Of a DNA stretch of 64,000 nucleotides, positions 49,090 through 58,836 are shown piece by piece (position 1 is the first letter of the stretch; every line of letters starts with the position of its first letter). Location of the stretch: assembly GCF_014269205.2 (NCBI RefSeq), contig NZ_JABWRY020000001.1:1-64000 (forward strand). The letters run 5' to 3'. The position numbers were made by a program, and so were the translations under genes. The stretch comes from Pseudomonas kermanshahensis (lineage in GTDB: Bacteria; Pseudomonadota; Gammaproteobacteria; Pseudomonadales; Pseudomonadaceae). The notes under the pieces are model-generated. The model was not told where the DNA came from. It saw nothing but the letters and a program-made list of their open reading frames with translations, and made no database searches.

Positions 49090-50088
49090 TCACTCTTGCG
49101 GGTTCATCCACCCGCGCACCCGGCGGAACAACTGTTCCTGTTCAGCAGCTTTGTTACCGGGCATGGCAATCAGCGACAACTGGCGGAACTGGCTGTCCTT
49201 CTGCCGTTTGCTGGCCTGCAAGCGCAGTTCCGCTGCACGGCGATCGCCCGTGCGGGTGGCGTAATACACGTCGGCGGTCGGCACCTTGAGGGTCGGCGCG
49301 AGGCTTTCCAGGTCATGTTCCACCCGTGCCGGCGTCTGCGCGGCGATCATCACCAGCTTTTGCACCTGCGCGGGTTGTTTCTCGCTCAGGTAGCGGGCTG
49401 CCCAGTACGCGCCACTGCCATGGCCGATCAGCACGATGCTGCGTGAGTCATGCTGTTGCGCGTAAGCCACCGCCGCGTCGAGGCGGGCGAAGATACGCTC
49501 GGCGTCGGCCGGGTCATTCTGCTCGCTGGCCTGTGCGGCATCGGTGCTTTCTGCTGTGTCGGGGTCGGCGGCAGTCGCCTGGGCGACGTTGGCGTTGGCA
49601 TCGGTCGGTGTGTCTTTGGCGGGCGCTGTTTCGCCCTCGTCCTTGGCAGGGGCCGCTGCGGGCTTGGCTTCGACACGCGCCTGCGGGCTATCGATAAGCA
49701 GGTCGGGCAGGCTGACGCTGAGGCTGTGCCAGCCCACATCGGGGAACTTGCGCCGCAACGGGCCGACGGCGTTCGGCCAGTCGGCCGTTTCACCGGCACC
49801 GGGCACGAGGATCACCGCACCTTTGGGGTCGCTGCTGTTGGCCGGCTTCCACAGGGCCAGGAAGCTTTCGGCACCCGCCTGCAGGGTTTGCTGCTCGGCC
49901 TTGGGCACCAGGCGCTCCAGGGCCAGGGCGTCTTCCTGACTGCGTTCCAGCAGGGGCGGGCGGGTGGCTTCGGCCGGTGGGGCTTCGGCGGTGGTCGGTG
50001 GTTTTTCAGCGTCGGCGGCCATGGCCCCAAGCGGAAGGATCGAGGCTAGGCAGCACATTGCCAGCGTCGTGCGATAAAGTGTGGACAT
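49090..50088 (-). CDS. DUF3530 alpha/beta-hydrolase-like exported protein
   Basis: A 332-residue protein with a signal peptide (MSTLYRTTLAMCCLASILPLGAMAA). The alpha/beta-hydrolase core has KGAVILVPGAGETADW and a nucleophile elbow IVLIGHGSGAYWAARY, then LIAMPGNKA. About 60 residues from roughly 145 to 205 are Ala/Asp/Pro/Thr-rich and appear unstructured (for instance AKPAAAPAKDEGETAPAKD). Family function is unknown; the substrate may be a cell-envelope ester. It is divergent from agtS across 93 bp. Confidence 0.85.
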   Translation of the reverse strand: MSTLYRTTLAMCCLASILPLGAMAADAEKPPTTAEAPPAEATRPPLLERSQEDALALERLVPKAEQQTLQAGAESFLALWKPANSSDPKGAVILVPGAGETADWPNAVGPLRRKFPDVGWHSLSVSLPDLLIDSPQARVEAKPAAAPAKDEGETAPAKDTPTDANANVAQATAADPDTAESTDAAQASEQNDPADAERIFARLDAAVAYAQQHDSRSIVLIGHGSGAYWAARYLSEKQPAQVQKLVMIAAQTPARVEHDLESLAPTLKVPTADVYYATRTGDRRAAELRLQASKRQKDSQFRQLSLIAMPGNKAAEQEQLFRRVRGWMNPQE

Positions 50089-50181
50089 GCGTCAACCCAA
50101 GGCCAGAATGATACCGGCAGCCTAATAGTATTTGCCCGCGACGGCCATGTTAGGGCCGCCCTTGCCAAGACGAGCGTGTAG

Positions 50182-52569
50182 ATGAAGCGAATGCGTCGCC
50201 TGTTGGTTATCGGCTGCTTGTGGCTGCCCTTGATCGCCTTGGCAAGGCCTGAAGCCGTGCCGAGCGTTGCCCTTGAACCCGCGCAACAGCAGTGGTTGGA
50301 CACCCACCGCAGCCTGCGCGTCGGCCTGGTGCTGCAAGCGCCTTATGCGCAGTTCGACCGGCGCTTGCAGCAACTGTACGGGGCCAACGTCGAGTTGGTG
50401 AACGCGTTGGCGCAGGCACTGAGGCTGGACCTCACCTGGCGCAACTTTGCTGACCAGGCCAGCCTCGAGCACGCGTTGCAGGCCGGTGAAATCGATTTTG
50501 CCCCCGGCCTTACACAAACCCCGGCAAGCCTGCGCCTGTGGCTGTTCAGCGACCCGTACATGCGCGTGCCGCAGCTGGTGGTCGGCCCACGCACAGGCGC
50601 CATGGCCGTCGAGCTTGAAAAACTCGAACCCGATCAGCGCGTCGCGGTGCGCATGCCCAGCCCGTTGGCAGACTACCTGCGCAGCAACTACGGCACGCTC
50701 AACCTGCAGGGCGTGCCCAACGAGCGCGAGGCCTTGCAGTTGGTCGTGGGTGGCCAGGCCAGCTACGCGGTGCTCGATGAAGCCCAGCTCAGCCGCCTGT
50801 CGCGTGAAAGCGAGTTCGGCGAGCTGGCGGTGGTTGGCGATATTGGCCTGCCGCAGCTGCTGCGGGTGGGTTCGCGGCGCGACTGGCCGTTGCTGGCCGA
50901 CGTGCTTGAACGTGGCCTGCAGGCCATGCCGGCCAAGGCCTTGGAACAACTTCACCAACGCTGGTTGCAACCCAAGTACCCACGCTTGAGCGAGTCGGCA
51001 GGCTTCTGGCAAAACCTCGCCATGCTGTTTGGCATGTTGTTGCTGTGTGCGCTGGTCACGTTGATCTGGCAGCGCCGCCAGCAGCGCCAACTGGAACGTA
51101 GCCTGCTGGCCACCCGTGAGAACCTGGCTGAGCGCCAAGTGCGTGAAGAGGCGCTGCGGCTGAGCCAGTTCGCCATCGACCAGAGCACCGTGGGCATTTT
51201 GTGGGTCAATTGGGACAGCCATGTCCGTTATGCCAACCATGCCGCAGAGCGCATGCTGGGCTATGGTGAGGGCGCGTTGCTGGAACGCCCGCTGAGCGAC
51301 TTCGAGCCAAACTTGAACATGGACCGTTGGCTGGAGCTTTGGCGCGGCGCGCGGGCGGGCGAAGGGGGTGTGGGGCAATTCGAGACCCACTGCCAGCGCG
51401 CCGACCTCAGCGTGTTGCCGGTGGAGCTTTCGTTAAGCTTCCTGCGTTTTCGTGATGCCGAGTACCTGGTGGTGTACATCGCTGATGTCACTGAGCGCCA
51501 CCGCGCACTGGCAGCGCTGCGCGAAAGTGAAGCGCGCCTTAAAGGCATCGCCGGCAACGTGCCGGGGCTGGTGTTCCGGCTGGAACGTGACCCGGCCGAA
51601 GGCGACCTGGAGTTCCCCTACATTAGCGAAGGCAGCGAGGCCTTGGTCGGCTACGCACCTGCCGAAATCCAGCACCCGCAGATGGGGCTGCGCAACCTGG
51701 TGCACCCCGAAGACCGCAGCGACTATCACCGGGTGCAGGACCTGGCCTTGGCCAGCAACCAGGACTGGTCCTGGCAAGGGCGCATCCTCACGCGCCAGGG
51801 TGAACAGCGTTGGGCCGACATCAAGGCCAGTACCCGGCGCCTGGCCGATGGCCGGGTGGTGTGGGACGGTATCGTCTGGGACATCACCCAGGGCAAGCGG
51901 GCAGAACTGGCGTTGGCGCGCTCCCAAGAGCAACTGCGCGAACTCTCGGCGCACCTGGAGAGCGTGCGCGAAGAAGAAAAGGCCCGCATCGCCCGCGAAG
52001 TGCATGATGAGCTGGGGCAGATGCTGACCGTGCTCAAGCTCGAAGTCTCGATGTGTGAGCTGGCCTTTGCCGAGCTGGACCCAGGCCTTAACGAGCGTTT
52101 GTCGAGCATGAAGCGCCTGATCGCGCAGCTGTTCCAGCTGGTGCGCGACGTGGCCACGGCATTGCGCCCGCCCATTCTCGACGCTGGTATCGCCTCGGCC
52201 ATCGAGTGGCAAGCACGGCGTTTCGAGGCGCGTACACAGATTCCCTGCCTGGTGCAGGTACCGGATAATCTGCCAGCATTGAGTGATGCCAAGGCGACCG
52301 GGCTGTTTCGTATCCTTCAGGAGGCGCTGACCAATGTCATGCGCCATGCCCAGGCGCACAGCGTAGAGATCGAACTGGTGCGTGAAGCGGGGCAATTGCG
52401 CATGACCGTCAGCGACGACGGCACGGGTTTTTGCCGCGATCAGACCCGGCCCACCTCGTTCGGCCTGGTGGGCGTGCGTGAGCGCGTGCTGATGCTGGGG
52501 GGCAGCATGACGCTGGACAGTGAACCGGGCGAGGGCACCAGCCTGAGCGTGGCCATTCCGTTGGAGTAG
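50182..52569 (+). CDS. agtS: AgtS-like sensor histidine kinase with periplasmic binding domain
   Basis: A 795-residue NarX-class histidine kinase. In order: signal or first membrane segment (MRRLLVIGCLWLPLIALA), a periplasmic solute-binding domain (RSLRVGLVLQAPYAQFDRRL, about 40-270), a transmembrane helix (LAMLFGMLLLCALVTLIW, near 285), two PAS domains (VGILWVNWDSHVRYANHAAERMLGYG and FPYISEGSEALVGY), a HisKA_3 dimerisation box with His in REVHDELGQMLTVLKLEVS and a HATPase domain ending TSFGLVGVRERVLMLGG. In P. aeruginosa PAO1 the gene at the matching place (PA0600, before PA0601) is agtS, the sensor of 5-aminovalerate/GABA; the name here rests on order and architecture. Confidence 0.9.
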   Translation: MKRMRRLLVIGCLWLPLIALARPEAVPSVALEPAQQQWLDTHRSLRVGLVLQAPYAQFDRRLQQLYGANVELVNALAQALRLDLTWRNFADQASLEHALQAGEIDFAPGLTQTPASLRLWLFSDPYMRVPQLVVGPRTGAMAVELEKLEPDQRVAVRMPSPLADYLRSNYGTLNLQGVPNEREALQLVVGGQASYAVLDEAQLSRLSRESEFGELAVVGDIGLPQLLRVGSRRDWPLLADVLERGLQAMPAKALEQLHQRWLQPKYPRLSESAGFWQNLAMLFGMLLLCALVTLIWQRRQQRQLERSLLATRENLAERQVREEALRLSQFAIDQSTVGILWVNWDSHVRYANHAAERMLGYGEGALLERPLSDFEPNLNMDRWLELWRGARAGEGGVGQFETHCQRADLSVLPVELSLSFLRFRDAEYLVVYIADVTERHRALAALRESEARLKGIAGNVPGLVFRLERDPAEGDLEFPYISEGSEALVGYAPAEIQHPQMGLRNLVHPEDRSDYHRVQDLALASNQDWSWQGRILTRQGEQRWADIKASTRRLADGRVVWDGIVWDITQGKRAELALARSQEQLRELSAHLESVREEEKARIAREVHDELGQMLTVLKLEVSMCELAFAELDPGLNERLSSMKRLIAQLFQLVRDVATALRPPILDAGIASAIEWQARRFEARTQIPCLVQVPDNLPALSDAKATGLFRILQEALTNVMRHAQAHSVEIELVREAGQLRMTVSDDGTGFCRDQTRPTSFGLVGVRERVLMLGGSMTLDSEPGEGTSLSVAIPLE

Positions 52570-52579
52570 GAGACCGATC

Positions 52580-53209
52580 GTGATTCGAGTGCTGGTGGCG
52601 GAAGACCACACCATTGTCCGTGAAGGCATCAAGCAATTGATTGGCCTGGCCAAGGACATGCAAGTGGTGGGCGAGGCCGGCAATGGCGAGCAGTTGCTCG
52701 AAGCCTTGCGCCATATGCCGTGTGAAGTGGTGTTGCTGGATATCTCGATGCCCGGCGTCAGCGGCCTTGAGGCCATCCCCAGAATCCGCGCCCTGAACGA
52801 CCCTCCGGCGATCCTGATGTTGTCGATGCATGACGAGGCGCAGATGGCGGCGCGGGCGCTCAAGGCCGGTGCCGCAGGTTATGCCACCAAGGACAGTGAC
52901 CCTGCCTTATTGCTGACCGCTATTCGGCGGGTGGCCGGGGGCGGGCGCTATATCGACCCAGCGTTGGCCGACCGCATGGTCTTCGAGGTGGGCCTGACCG
53001 AGTCCCGGCCGTTGCACACCCTGCTCTCGGAGCGGGAGTTTTCGGTGTTCGAGCGCCTGGCCCAGGGCGCCAACGTCAACGACATTGCCCAGCAACTGGC
53101 GCTGTCGAGCAAGACCATCAGTACCCACAAGGCGCGGTTGATGCAGAAGCTCAAGGTGAACTCGCTGGCGGAACTGGTGAAGTACGCCATGGAGCACAAG
53201 CTGGTCTGA
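52580..53209 (+). CDS. agtR: AgtR-like NarL/FixJ response regulator
   Basis: A 209-residue response regulator. The receiver is IRVLVAEDHTIVREGIKQLIG with the phosphate-accepting Asp54 in VVLLDISMPGV and the conserved Lys near AAGYATKDSD; the C-terminal LuxR helix-turn-helix is QGANVNDIAQQLALSSKTISTHKARL. GTG at 52580 has AGGAG eight bases upstream. It lies 10 bp after agtS and precedes an ABC operon that it is expected to activate. Confidence 0.92.
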   Translation: MIRVLVAEDHTIVREGIKQLIGLAKDMQVVGEAGNGEQLLEALRHMPCEVVLLDISMPGVSGLEAIPRIRALNDPPAILMLSMHDEAQMAARALKAGAAGYATKDSDPALLLTAIRRVAGGGRYIDPALADRMVFEVGLTESRPLHTLLSEREFSVFERLAQGANVNDIAQQLALSSKTISTHKARLMQKLKVNSLAELVKYAMEHKLV

Positions 53210-53255
53210 GTGTTCTGGTTGCGACATGGCCTGACGGTTGGCAATGAGCGAGTAC

Positions 53256-53344
53256 TGTGGGAGCGGGCTTGCCCCGCGAAAGGGCCGGCAAGCTCAACCT
53301 CATTGCCTGGGGTGGCGTATTCGCGGGGCAAGCCCGCTCCCACA
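53256..53344. repeat. REP-type inverted repeat pair
   Basis: Arms 53256-53289 and 53320-53344 with TGTGGGAGCGGGCTTGCCCC and its inverse, in the 305-bp space between agtR and agtA. The remaining 170 bp (53345-53514) must hold the agtA promoter; the boxes are not obvious, in keeping with an activator-dependent promoter. Confidence 0.87.
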
Positions 53345-53514
53345 AGGTGAAGTGGTGTGCCTGAGGTCTATTCCAATCCCGCCATTCTTGTAGGGCGGTC
53401 CCTACACAGAATCTTCCATCTGGATGATGGCATTCTCTCAGTACCCCCGATTTTCGGGCGCTTGCGTCTTGTCTAGTCTTTGCCTACGCAGTCATCCAAC
53501 AAGAAGGTGCAGGC

Positions 53515-54639
53515 ATGAGCGAGGCGAATTCGAACGCTGCAACCAGCGAAACGCTGGTCAGCTTCCGTGGTGTGCAGAAGAGCTACGACGGCGAGTCGCT
53601 GATCGTCAAAGACCTCAACCTGGACATCCGCAAGGGCGAGTTCCTCACCTTGCTCGGCCCGTCCGGCTCGGGCAAGACCACCAGCCTGATGATGCTGGCC
53701 GGTTTCGAAACCCCCACCGCCGGCGAGATCCAGCTGGCCGGGCGTTCGATCAACAACGTGCCGCCGCACAAGCGCGACATCGGCATGGTGTTCCAGAACT
53801 ACGCGCTGTTCCCACACATGACCGTGGCCGAAAACCTGGCCTTCCCGCTGACCGTGCGCAACCTGAGCAAGACCGACATCAGCGAGCGGGTCAAGCGTGT
53901 GCTCAACATGGTGCAGCTCAATGCCTTTGCCAAACGCTACCCCGGCCAGCTGTCCGGTGGCCAGCAGCAGCGGGTGGCCCTGGCGCGGGCCTTGGTGTTT
54001 GAGCCACAGCTGGTGCTGATGGACGAACCCCTGGGCGCACTCGACAAGCAGCTGCGTGAACACATGCAGATGGAGATCAAGCATATCCACCAGCGCCTGG
54101 GGGTGACTGTGGTGTATGTGACCCACGACCAGGGTGAGGCGCTGACCATGTCTGACCGGGTGGCGGTGTTCCACCAGGGCGAAATCCAGCAGATCGCCGA
54201 CCCACGCACCCTCTATGAAAAGCCGTGCAACACCTTCGTCGCCAACTTCATCGGTGAGAACAACCGCATCAACGGCACCCTGCTGGCCAGTGATGGCCAT
54301 CGCTGCCAGGTGCAACTGGCGCGGGGCGAGCGGGTCGAGGCGCTGGCGGTGAATGTCGGCCAGGCCGGCGAGCCGGTGACCTTGTCGATCCGCCCGGAAC
54401 GGGTGCGCCTCAATGGCCACAGCGAAAATTGCGTCAACCGCTTCTCTGGCCGTGTGGCCGAGTTCATTTACCTGGGCGACCACGTACGTGTGCGCCTGGA
54501 AGTCTGTGGCAAGGCCGACTTCTTCGTGAAGCAGCCGATCGCCGAGCTCGACCCGGCACTGGCCGTGGGCGATGTGGTACCGCTGGGCTGGGAGGTGGAG
54601 CACGCCCGCGCGCTCGATCCGATTGCCGAAGCCCATTGA
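53515..54639 (+). CDS. agtA: AgtA-like ABC transporter ATPase
   Basis: A 374-residue PotA-type ATPase: Walker [15 protein letters not shown] near residue 50, Q-loop in [12 protein letters not shown], signature [15 protein letters not shown], Walker [14 protein letters not shown]-loop VTHDQGEAL, then a C-terminal TOBE domain. The family imports polyamines and similar amines. Position after agtSR and before rpe/gph/trpE corresponds to PAO1 PA0603, agtA, for GABA and 5-aminovalerate. ATG at 53515 follows AAGAAGGTGCAGGC. Confidence 0.94.
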   Translation: MSEANSNAATSETLVSFRGVQKSYDGESLIVKDLNLDIRKGEFLTLLGPSGSGKTTSLMMLAGFETPTAGEIQLAGRSINNVPPHKRDIGMVFQNYALFPHMTVAENLAFPLTVRNLSKTDISERVKRVLNMVQLNAFAKRYPGQLSGGQQQRVALARALVFEPQLVLMDEPLGALDKQLREHMQMEIKHIHQRLGVTVVYVTHDQGEALTMSDRVAVFHQGEIQQIADPRTLYEKPCNTFVANFIGENNRINGTLLASDGHRCQVQLARGERVEALAVNVGQAGEPVTLSIRPERVRLNGHSENCVNRFSGRVAEFIYLGDHVRVRLEVCGKADFFVKQPIAELDPALAVGDVVPLGWEVEHARALDPIAEAH

Positions 54640-54679
54640 TGGATTGCTTCACCAACCCTGTACTGTGGAGAGAATAATA

Positions 54680-55714
54680 ATGCACAAGCAGTTGAAACTG
54701 ACCGCCCTGGCCCTAGGGCTGTTCGCCGCTGGCCAGGCCATGGCGGCCGACCTGACCGTGATCTCTTTCGGTGGCGCCAACAAGGCCGCCCAGGTCAAGG
54801 CGTTCTACGAGCCTTGGGAAAAAGCGGGTAACGGCAAGATCGTCGCCGGTGAGTACAACGGTGAAATGGCCAAGGTCAAGGCCATGGTCGACACCAAGAG
54901 CGTGTCCTGGAACCTGGTGGAAGTCGAGTCGCCAGAGCTGTCCCGCGGTTGCGACGAGGGCATGTTCGAAGAACTCGACCCTGCGCTGTTCGGCGATGCA
55001 GCCGACTATGTGCCGGGTGCCATCCAGCAATGCGGCGTGGGCTTCTTCGTCTGGTCGACGGTACTGGCCTACAACGCCGACAAGCTCAAGACTGCGCCTA
55101 CCAGTTGGGCCGATTTCTGGGACACCAAGCAGTTCCCGGGCAAGCGTGGCCTGCGCAAAGGTGCCAAGTACACGATGGAATTCGCACTGATGGCCGATGG
55201 CGTTGCGCCCAAGGATGTGTACAAGGTGCTGGCAACCAAGGAAGGCCAAGACCGCGCCTTCAAGAAGCTCGACGAACTCAAACCCAGCATTCAGTGGTGG
55301 GAAGCCGGCGCCCAACCGCCGCAGTTCCTGGCCTCGGGCGACGTGGTCATGAGCTCGGCCTATAACGGCCGGATCGCCGCCGTGCAGAAAGAGAGCAACC
55401 TCAAGGTGGTGTGGAACGGCGGCATCTACGACTTCGATGCCTGGGCAATTCCAAAAGGCGCCAAGAACGTCGAAGAGGCGAAGAAGTTCATCGCCTACAG
55501 CGTTCAGCCCGAGCAGCAGAAAACCTACTCCGAGAACATCGCCTACGGCCCGGCCAATACCAAGGCCGTCAGCCTGCTGTCGGACGAGGTGAAGAAAGAC
55601 ATGCCGACCACGCCTGAGAACATTGCCAATCAGGTGCAGATCGACGTGGCCTTCTGGGCTGACAACAGCGAGCAGCTGGAACAACGCTTCAACGCCTGGG
55701 CGGCGAAGAAGTAA
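54680..55714 (+). CDS. agtB: AgtB-like periplasmic binding protein
   Basis: A 344-residue PotD/PotF-type substrate-binding protein. The signal peptide is MHKQLKLTALALGLFAAGQAMA. Core regions: VISFGGANKAAQVKAFYEPWEKA, GVGFFVWSTVLAYNADKLKTAPTSWADFWDTK and VVWNGGIYDFDAWAIPKGAKN. ATG at 54680 follows TGGAGAGAATAATA. A REP pair lies between its stop and agtC, a likely cause of uneven expression in the operon. Confidence 0.93.
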   Translation: MHKQLKLTALALGLFAAGQAMAADLTVISFGGANKAAQVKAFYEPWEKAGNGKIVAGEYNGEMAKVKAMVDTKSVSWNLVEVESPELSRGCDEGMFEELDPALFGDAADYVPGAIQQCGVGFFVWSTVLAYNADKLKTAPTSWADFWDTKQFPGKRGLRKGAKYTMEFALMADGVAPKDVYKVLATKEGQDRAFKKLDELKPSIQWWEAGAQPPQFLASGDVVMSSAYNGRIAAVQKESNLKVVWNGGIYDFDAWAIPKGAKNVEEAKKFIAYSVQPEQQKTYSENIAYGPANTKAVSLLSDEVKKDMPTTPENIANQVQIDVAFWADNSEQLEQRFNAWAAKK

Positions 55715-55738
55715 ACGACAAGGAGCCGCTACGCGGCT

Positions 55739-55823
55739 CATCGCCGGCAAGCCGGCTCCCACAGGCCAGGCGTAGCGCCTGAGCCCAACGCTGTATCTGT
55801 GGGAGCCGGCTTGCCGGCGATGG
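55739..55823. repeat. REP-type inverted repeat pair within the agt operon
   Basis: Arms 55739-55764 and 55797-55823 are near-perfect inverted copies with CGCCGGCAAGCCGGC cores, placed 24 bp after agtB and 45 bp before agtC. A REP pair in this spot usually protects the upstream mRNA part, here the binding protein, from 3' exonucleases. Confidence 0.9.
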
Positions 55824-55867
55824 CTGCGCAGCAGCCCTGATTTCAGCCGGTTTTTACGGAGTTCGCC

Positions 55868-57115
55868 ATGGCCATTGCAGTGCCCCTCAACGAAGGCGCA
55901 GGTCCAAGTCTCAAGCAGCGCCTCAAGCACGCCGAGCGGGTCAACCGCTGGAAGGCGCAGGCGTTGATCGCGCCGCTGGCGCTGTTCCTTCTGCTGGTGT
56001 TTCTGGTGCCGATCGCTGCGCTGTTGTACAAGAGCGTCGGCAACCCGGAGGTGGTCGCCGGCCTGCCGCGTACCGTCGAAGCGGTGTCGCAGTGGGATGG
56101 CAAGAGCTTGCCCGGTGAGGCGGTATACAAGGCACTGAGCCAGGACCTGGCTGAGTCGCGCAAGAACCAGACCCTGGGCGACCTCTCCAAGCGCCTGAAC
56201 ATGGAACTGGCGGGCTACCGCAGCCTGTTGACCAAGACCGCCCGAGCGTTGCCGTTCAAGGCTGAACCTGCCTCTTATAAAGAAGCACTGCAAACCCTCG
56301 ATGAGCGTTGGGGCGACCCGGCCTACTGGCAGGCGATCCGCCGCAATACCAGCTCGGTCACCTCGTTCTACCTGCTGGCGTCGCTCGACCACCGTATCGA
56401 TGACCTTGGCGAGCTGGCCAAGGCCACGCCTGACCAGGCCATTTACCTGGATATCTTTGCCCGCACCCTGTGGATGGGGGTGGTGATCACCGCCATCTGC
56501 CTGGTGCTGGCCTACCCGCTGGCGTACTTGCTGGCCAATCTCCCGGCCCGGCAGAGCAACCTGCTGATGATTCTGGTGCTATTGCCGTTCTGGACCTCGA
56601 TCCTGGTGCGGGTGGCGGCGTGGATCGTGCTGCTGCAGTCGGGCGGGTTGATCAACAGTGCGCTGATGGCCATGGGCATCATCGATGAACCGCTGGAGCT
56701 GGTGTTCAACCGCACCGGTGTGTACATCTCGATGGTCCATATCCTGCTGCCGTTCATGATCCTGCCGCTGTACAGCGTGATGAAGGGCATTTCGCCCAGC
56801 TACATGCGTGCGGCCATCTCGCTGGGTTGCCACCCGTTCGCCAGCTTCTGGCGGGTGTACTTCCCGCAGACCTACGCCGGTGTTGGCGCGGGCTGCCTGC
56901 TGGTGTTCATCCTGGCGATTGGCTACTACATCACCCCGGCATTGCTGGGCAGCCCGAACGACCAGATGGTCAGCTACTTCGTGGCCTTCTATACCAACAC
57001 CAGCATCAACTGGGGCATGGCGACCGCGCTGGGCGGGCTGCTGCTGCTGGCGACCGTGCTGTTGTACCTGATCTATAGCTGGCTGGTCGGCGCCAGCCGC
57101 CTGCGCCTGAGCTGA
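55868..57115 (+). CDS. agtC: AgtC-like ABC permease
   Basis: A 415-residue inner-membrane permease of the PotB type. The N-terminal part has a first transmembrane helix (LIAPLALFLLLVFLVPIAALLY) followed by a large periplasmic insert of about 170 residues, then five more helices. The EAA loop is AAISLGCHPFASFWRVYFPQT. ATG at 55868 follows TTACGGAGTTCGCC, a good ribosome site. Confidence 0.92.
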   Translation: MAIAVPLNEGAGPSLKQRLKHAERVNRWKAQALIAPLALFLLLVFLVPIAALLYKSVGNPEVVAGLPRTVEAVSQWDGKSLPGEAVYKALSQDLAESRKNQTLGDLSKRLNMELAGYRSLLTKTARALPFKAEPASYKEALQTLDERWGDPAYWQAIRRNTSSVTSFYLLASLDHRIDDLGELAKATPDQAIYLDIFARTLWMGVVITAICLVLAYPLAYLLANLPARQSNLLMILVLLPFWTSILVRVAAWIVLLQSGGLINSALMAMGIIDEPLELVFNRTGVYISMVHILLPFMILPLYSVMKGISPSYMRAAISLGCHPFASFWRVYFPQTYAGVGAGCLLVFILAIGYYITPALLGSPNDQMVSYFVAFYTNTSINWGMATALGGLLLLATVLLYLIYSWLVGASRLRLS

Positions 57116-57126
57116 GGAGCCTTGTC

Positions 57127-57954
57127 ATGCTGAGCCCTTACATGTCACCCGTGGAGCGGGTCTGGTACTACAGCCTGCGCATTCTTTGCGGCTTGATCCT
57201 GCTGTTTCTGATCTTGCCGGTGCTGGTGATCGTGCCGCTGTCGTTCAACAGTGGCAGCTTTCTGGTGTACCCGTTGCAGGGCTTTTCGCTGCAGTGGTAC
57301 CAGGACTTCTTCGGCTCTGCCGAGTGGATGCGGGCGCTGAAGAACAGCATCATCGTCGCCCCGGCGGCCACGGTGCTGGCGATGGTGTTCGGTACGTTGG
57401 CGGCGATTGGCCTGACCCGCGGCGACTTCCCGGGCAAGTCGCTGGTGATGGCGCTGGTGATTTCGCCGATGGTGGTGCCGGTGGTGATCATCGGTGTGGC
57501 CAGTTACCTGTTCTTCGCGCCATTGGGGATGGGCAACAGCTTTACCTCGTTGATCCTGGTGCATGCGGTATTGGGTGTGCCGTTCGTCATCATCACCGTG
57601 TCGGCGACGTTGCAGGGCTTCAACTACAACCTGGTGCGCGCGGCGGCCAGCCTGGGCGCTTCGCCGCTGGTGGCGTTCCGCCGGGTAACGCTGCCGTTGA
57701 TCGCCCCGGGGGTGATCTCGGGTGCGCTGTTTGCCTTTGCGACGTCGTTCGACGAGGTGGTGGTGACGTTGTTCCTCGCCGGGCCTGAGCAGGCGACCTT
57801 GCCACGGCAGATGTTCAGCGGTATCCGCGAGAACCTGAGCCCGACCATTGCGGCAGCGGCCACGTTACTGATCGCGTTTTCGGTGGTGGTGCTGCTGACC
57901 CTGGAGTGGTTGCGTGGGCGCAGTGAGAAGCTGAGAACCCAGCAGCCTGCTTGA
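57127..57954 (+). CDS. agtD: AgtD-like ABC permease
   Basis: A 275-residue PotC-type permease with six predicted helices; EAA loop AAASLGASPLVAFRRVTLPLIAPG. Eleven bases after agtC. It completes the importer with agtABC. Ends in LRTQQPA. Confidence 0.93.
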   Translation: MLSPYMSPVERVWYYSLRILCGLILLFLILPVLVIVPLSFNSGSFLVYPLQGFSLQWYQDFFGSAEWMRALKNSIIVAPAATVLAMVFGTLAAIGLTRGDFPGKSLVMALVISPMVVPVVIIGVASYLFFAPLGMGNSFTSLILVHAVLGVPFVIITVSATLQGFNYNLVRAAASLGASPLVAFRRVTLPLIAPGVISGALFAFATSFDEVVVTLFLAGPEQATLPRQMFSGIRENLSPTIAAAATLLIAFSVVVLLTLEWLRGRSEKLRTQQPA

Positions 57955-57963
57955 TTGATGTTG

Positions 57964-58063
57964 CCTGTGCCGGCCTCTTCGCGGGGCAAGCCCGCTCCCA
58001 CAGCTCCGAACACTGTGAGGTCCCTGTGGGAGCGGGCTTGCCCCGCGAAGAGGCCGGTACAGG
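57964..58063. repeat. REP-type inverted repeat pair
   Basis: Arms 57964-58003 and 58024-58063 are near-perfect 40-bp inverted copies, the longest pair in the window. They lie between agtD and rpe and may serve as the 3' end of the agt transcript, as no T-run terminator is seen. A -10-like TACAAT at 58122-58127 sits 34 bp before rpe. Confidence 0.9.
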
Positions 58064-58161
58064 TTGAAACAGCCGGTCGACACGGATTGATACCAATCAG
58101 CCTCTACCCGTTCGCCTGAGTTACAATGCGCGCCACCGTGATTCTGACCTACAGGTGCGCC

Positions 58162-58836
58162 ATGCAGCCCTACGCTATTGCCCCCTCCATTCTCTCCGCC
58201 GATTTCGCCCGCCTGGGCGAGGACGTCGACAAGGTGCTGGCCGCGGGTGCCGACATCGTTCACTTCGATGTGATGGACAACCACTACGTCCCCAACCTGA
58301 CCATCGGCCCGATGGTGTGCACCGCCCTGCGCAAGTACGGCGTGACTGCCCCGATCGATGTGCACCTGATGGTCAGCCCGGTCGACCGTATCATCGGAGA
58401 CTTCATCGACGCCGGCGCCACCTACATCACCTTCCACCCGGAAGCCAGCCAGCACATCGACCGCTCGCTGCAGCTGATCCGCGACGGTGGTTGCAAGGCT
58501 GGCCTGGTGTTCAACCCGGCGACCAGCCTCGATGTCCTCAAGTATGTGATGGACAAAGTCGACATGGTCCTGCTGATGAGCGTCAACCCAGGCTTTGGCG
58601 GGCAGAAGTTCATCCCCGGCACCCTCGACAAGCTGCGTGAGGCGCGCGCGCTGATCGACGCCAGTGGCCGGGATATCCGTCTGGAAATCGACGGTGGCGT
58701 CAACGTCAACAATATCCGCGAAATCGCCGCTGCTGGCGCTGACACCTTCGTTGCCGGTTCGGCCATCTTCAATGCCCCGGACTATCAGGAAGTGATCGCC
58801 AAAATGCGCGCCGAACTGGCCCAGGCCCGCCCATGA
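58162..58836 (+). CDS. rpe: Rpe, ribulose-phosphate 3-epimerase
   Basis: A 224-residue TIM-barrel enzyme of the pentose phosphate pathway. Signatures: [17 protein letters not shown], the metal-binding [25 protein letters not shown], and [19 protein letters not shown] at 58162 starts the conserved [15 protein letters not shown]; 12 further open codons upstream carry the -10-like box and are not translated in this reading. It overlaps gph by four bases. Confidence 0.97.
   Translation: MQPYAIAPSILSADFARLGEDVDKVLAAGADIVHFDVMDNHYVPNLTIGPMVCTALRKYGVTAPIDVHLMVSPVDRIIGDFIDAGATYITFHPEASQHIDRSLQLIRDGGCKAGLVFNPATSLDVLKYVMDKVDMVLLMSVNPGFGGQKFIPGTLDKLREARALIDASGRDIRLEIDGGVNVNNIREIAAAGADTFVAGSAIFNAPDYQEVIAKMRAELAQARP

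Noticed and set aside
53256..53344. Repeats that could suggest a CRISPR array, here and at the other REP loci
   Set aside because: The units occur as two inverted copies with single variable gaps, not as direct repeats with regular spacers, and no cas gene is present.
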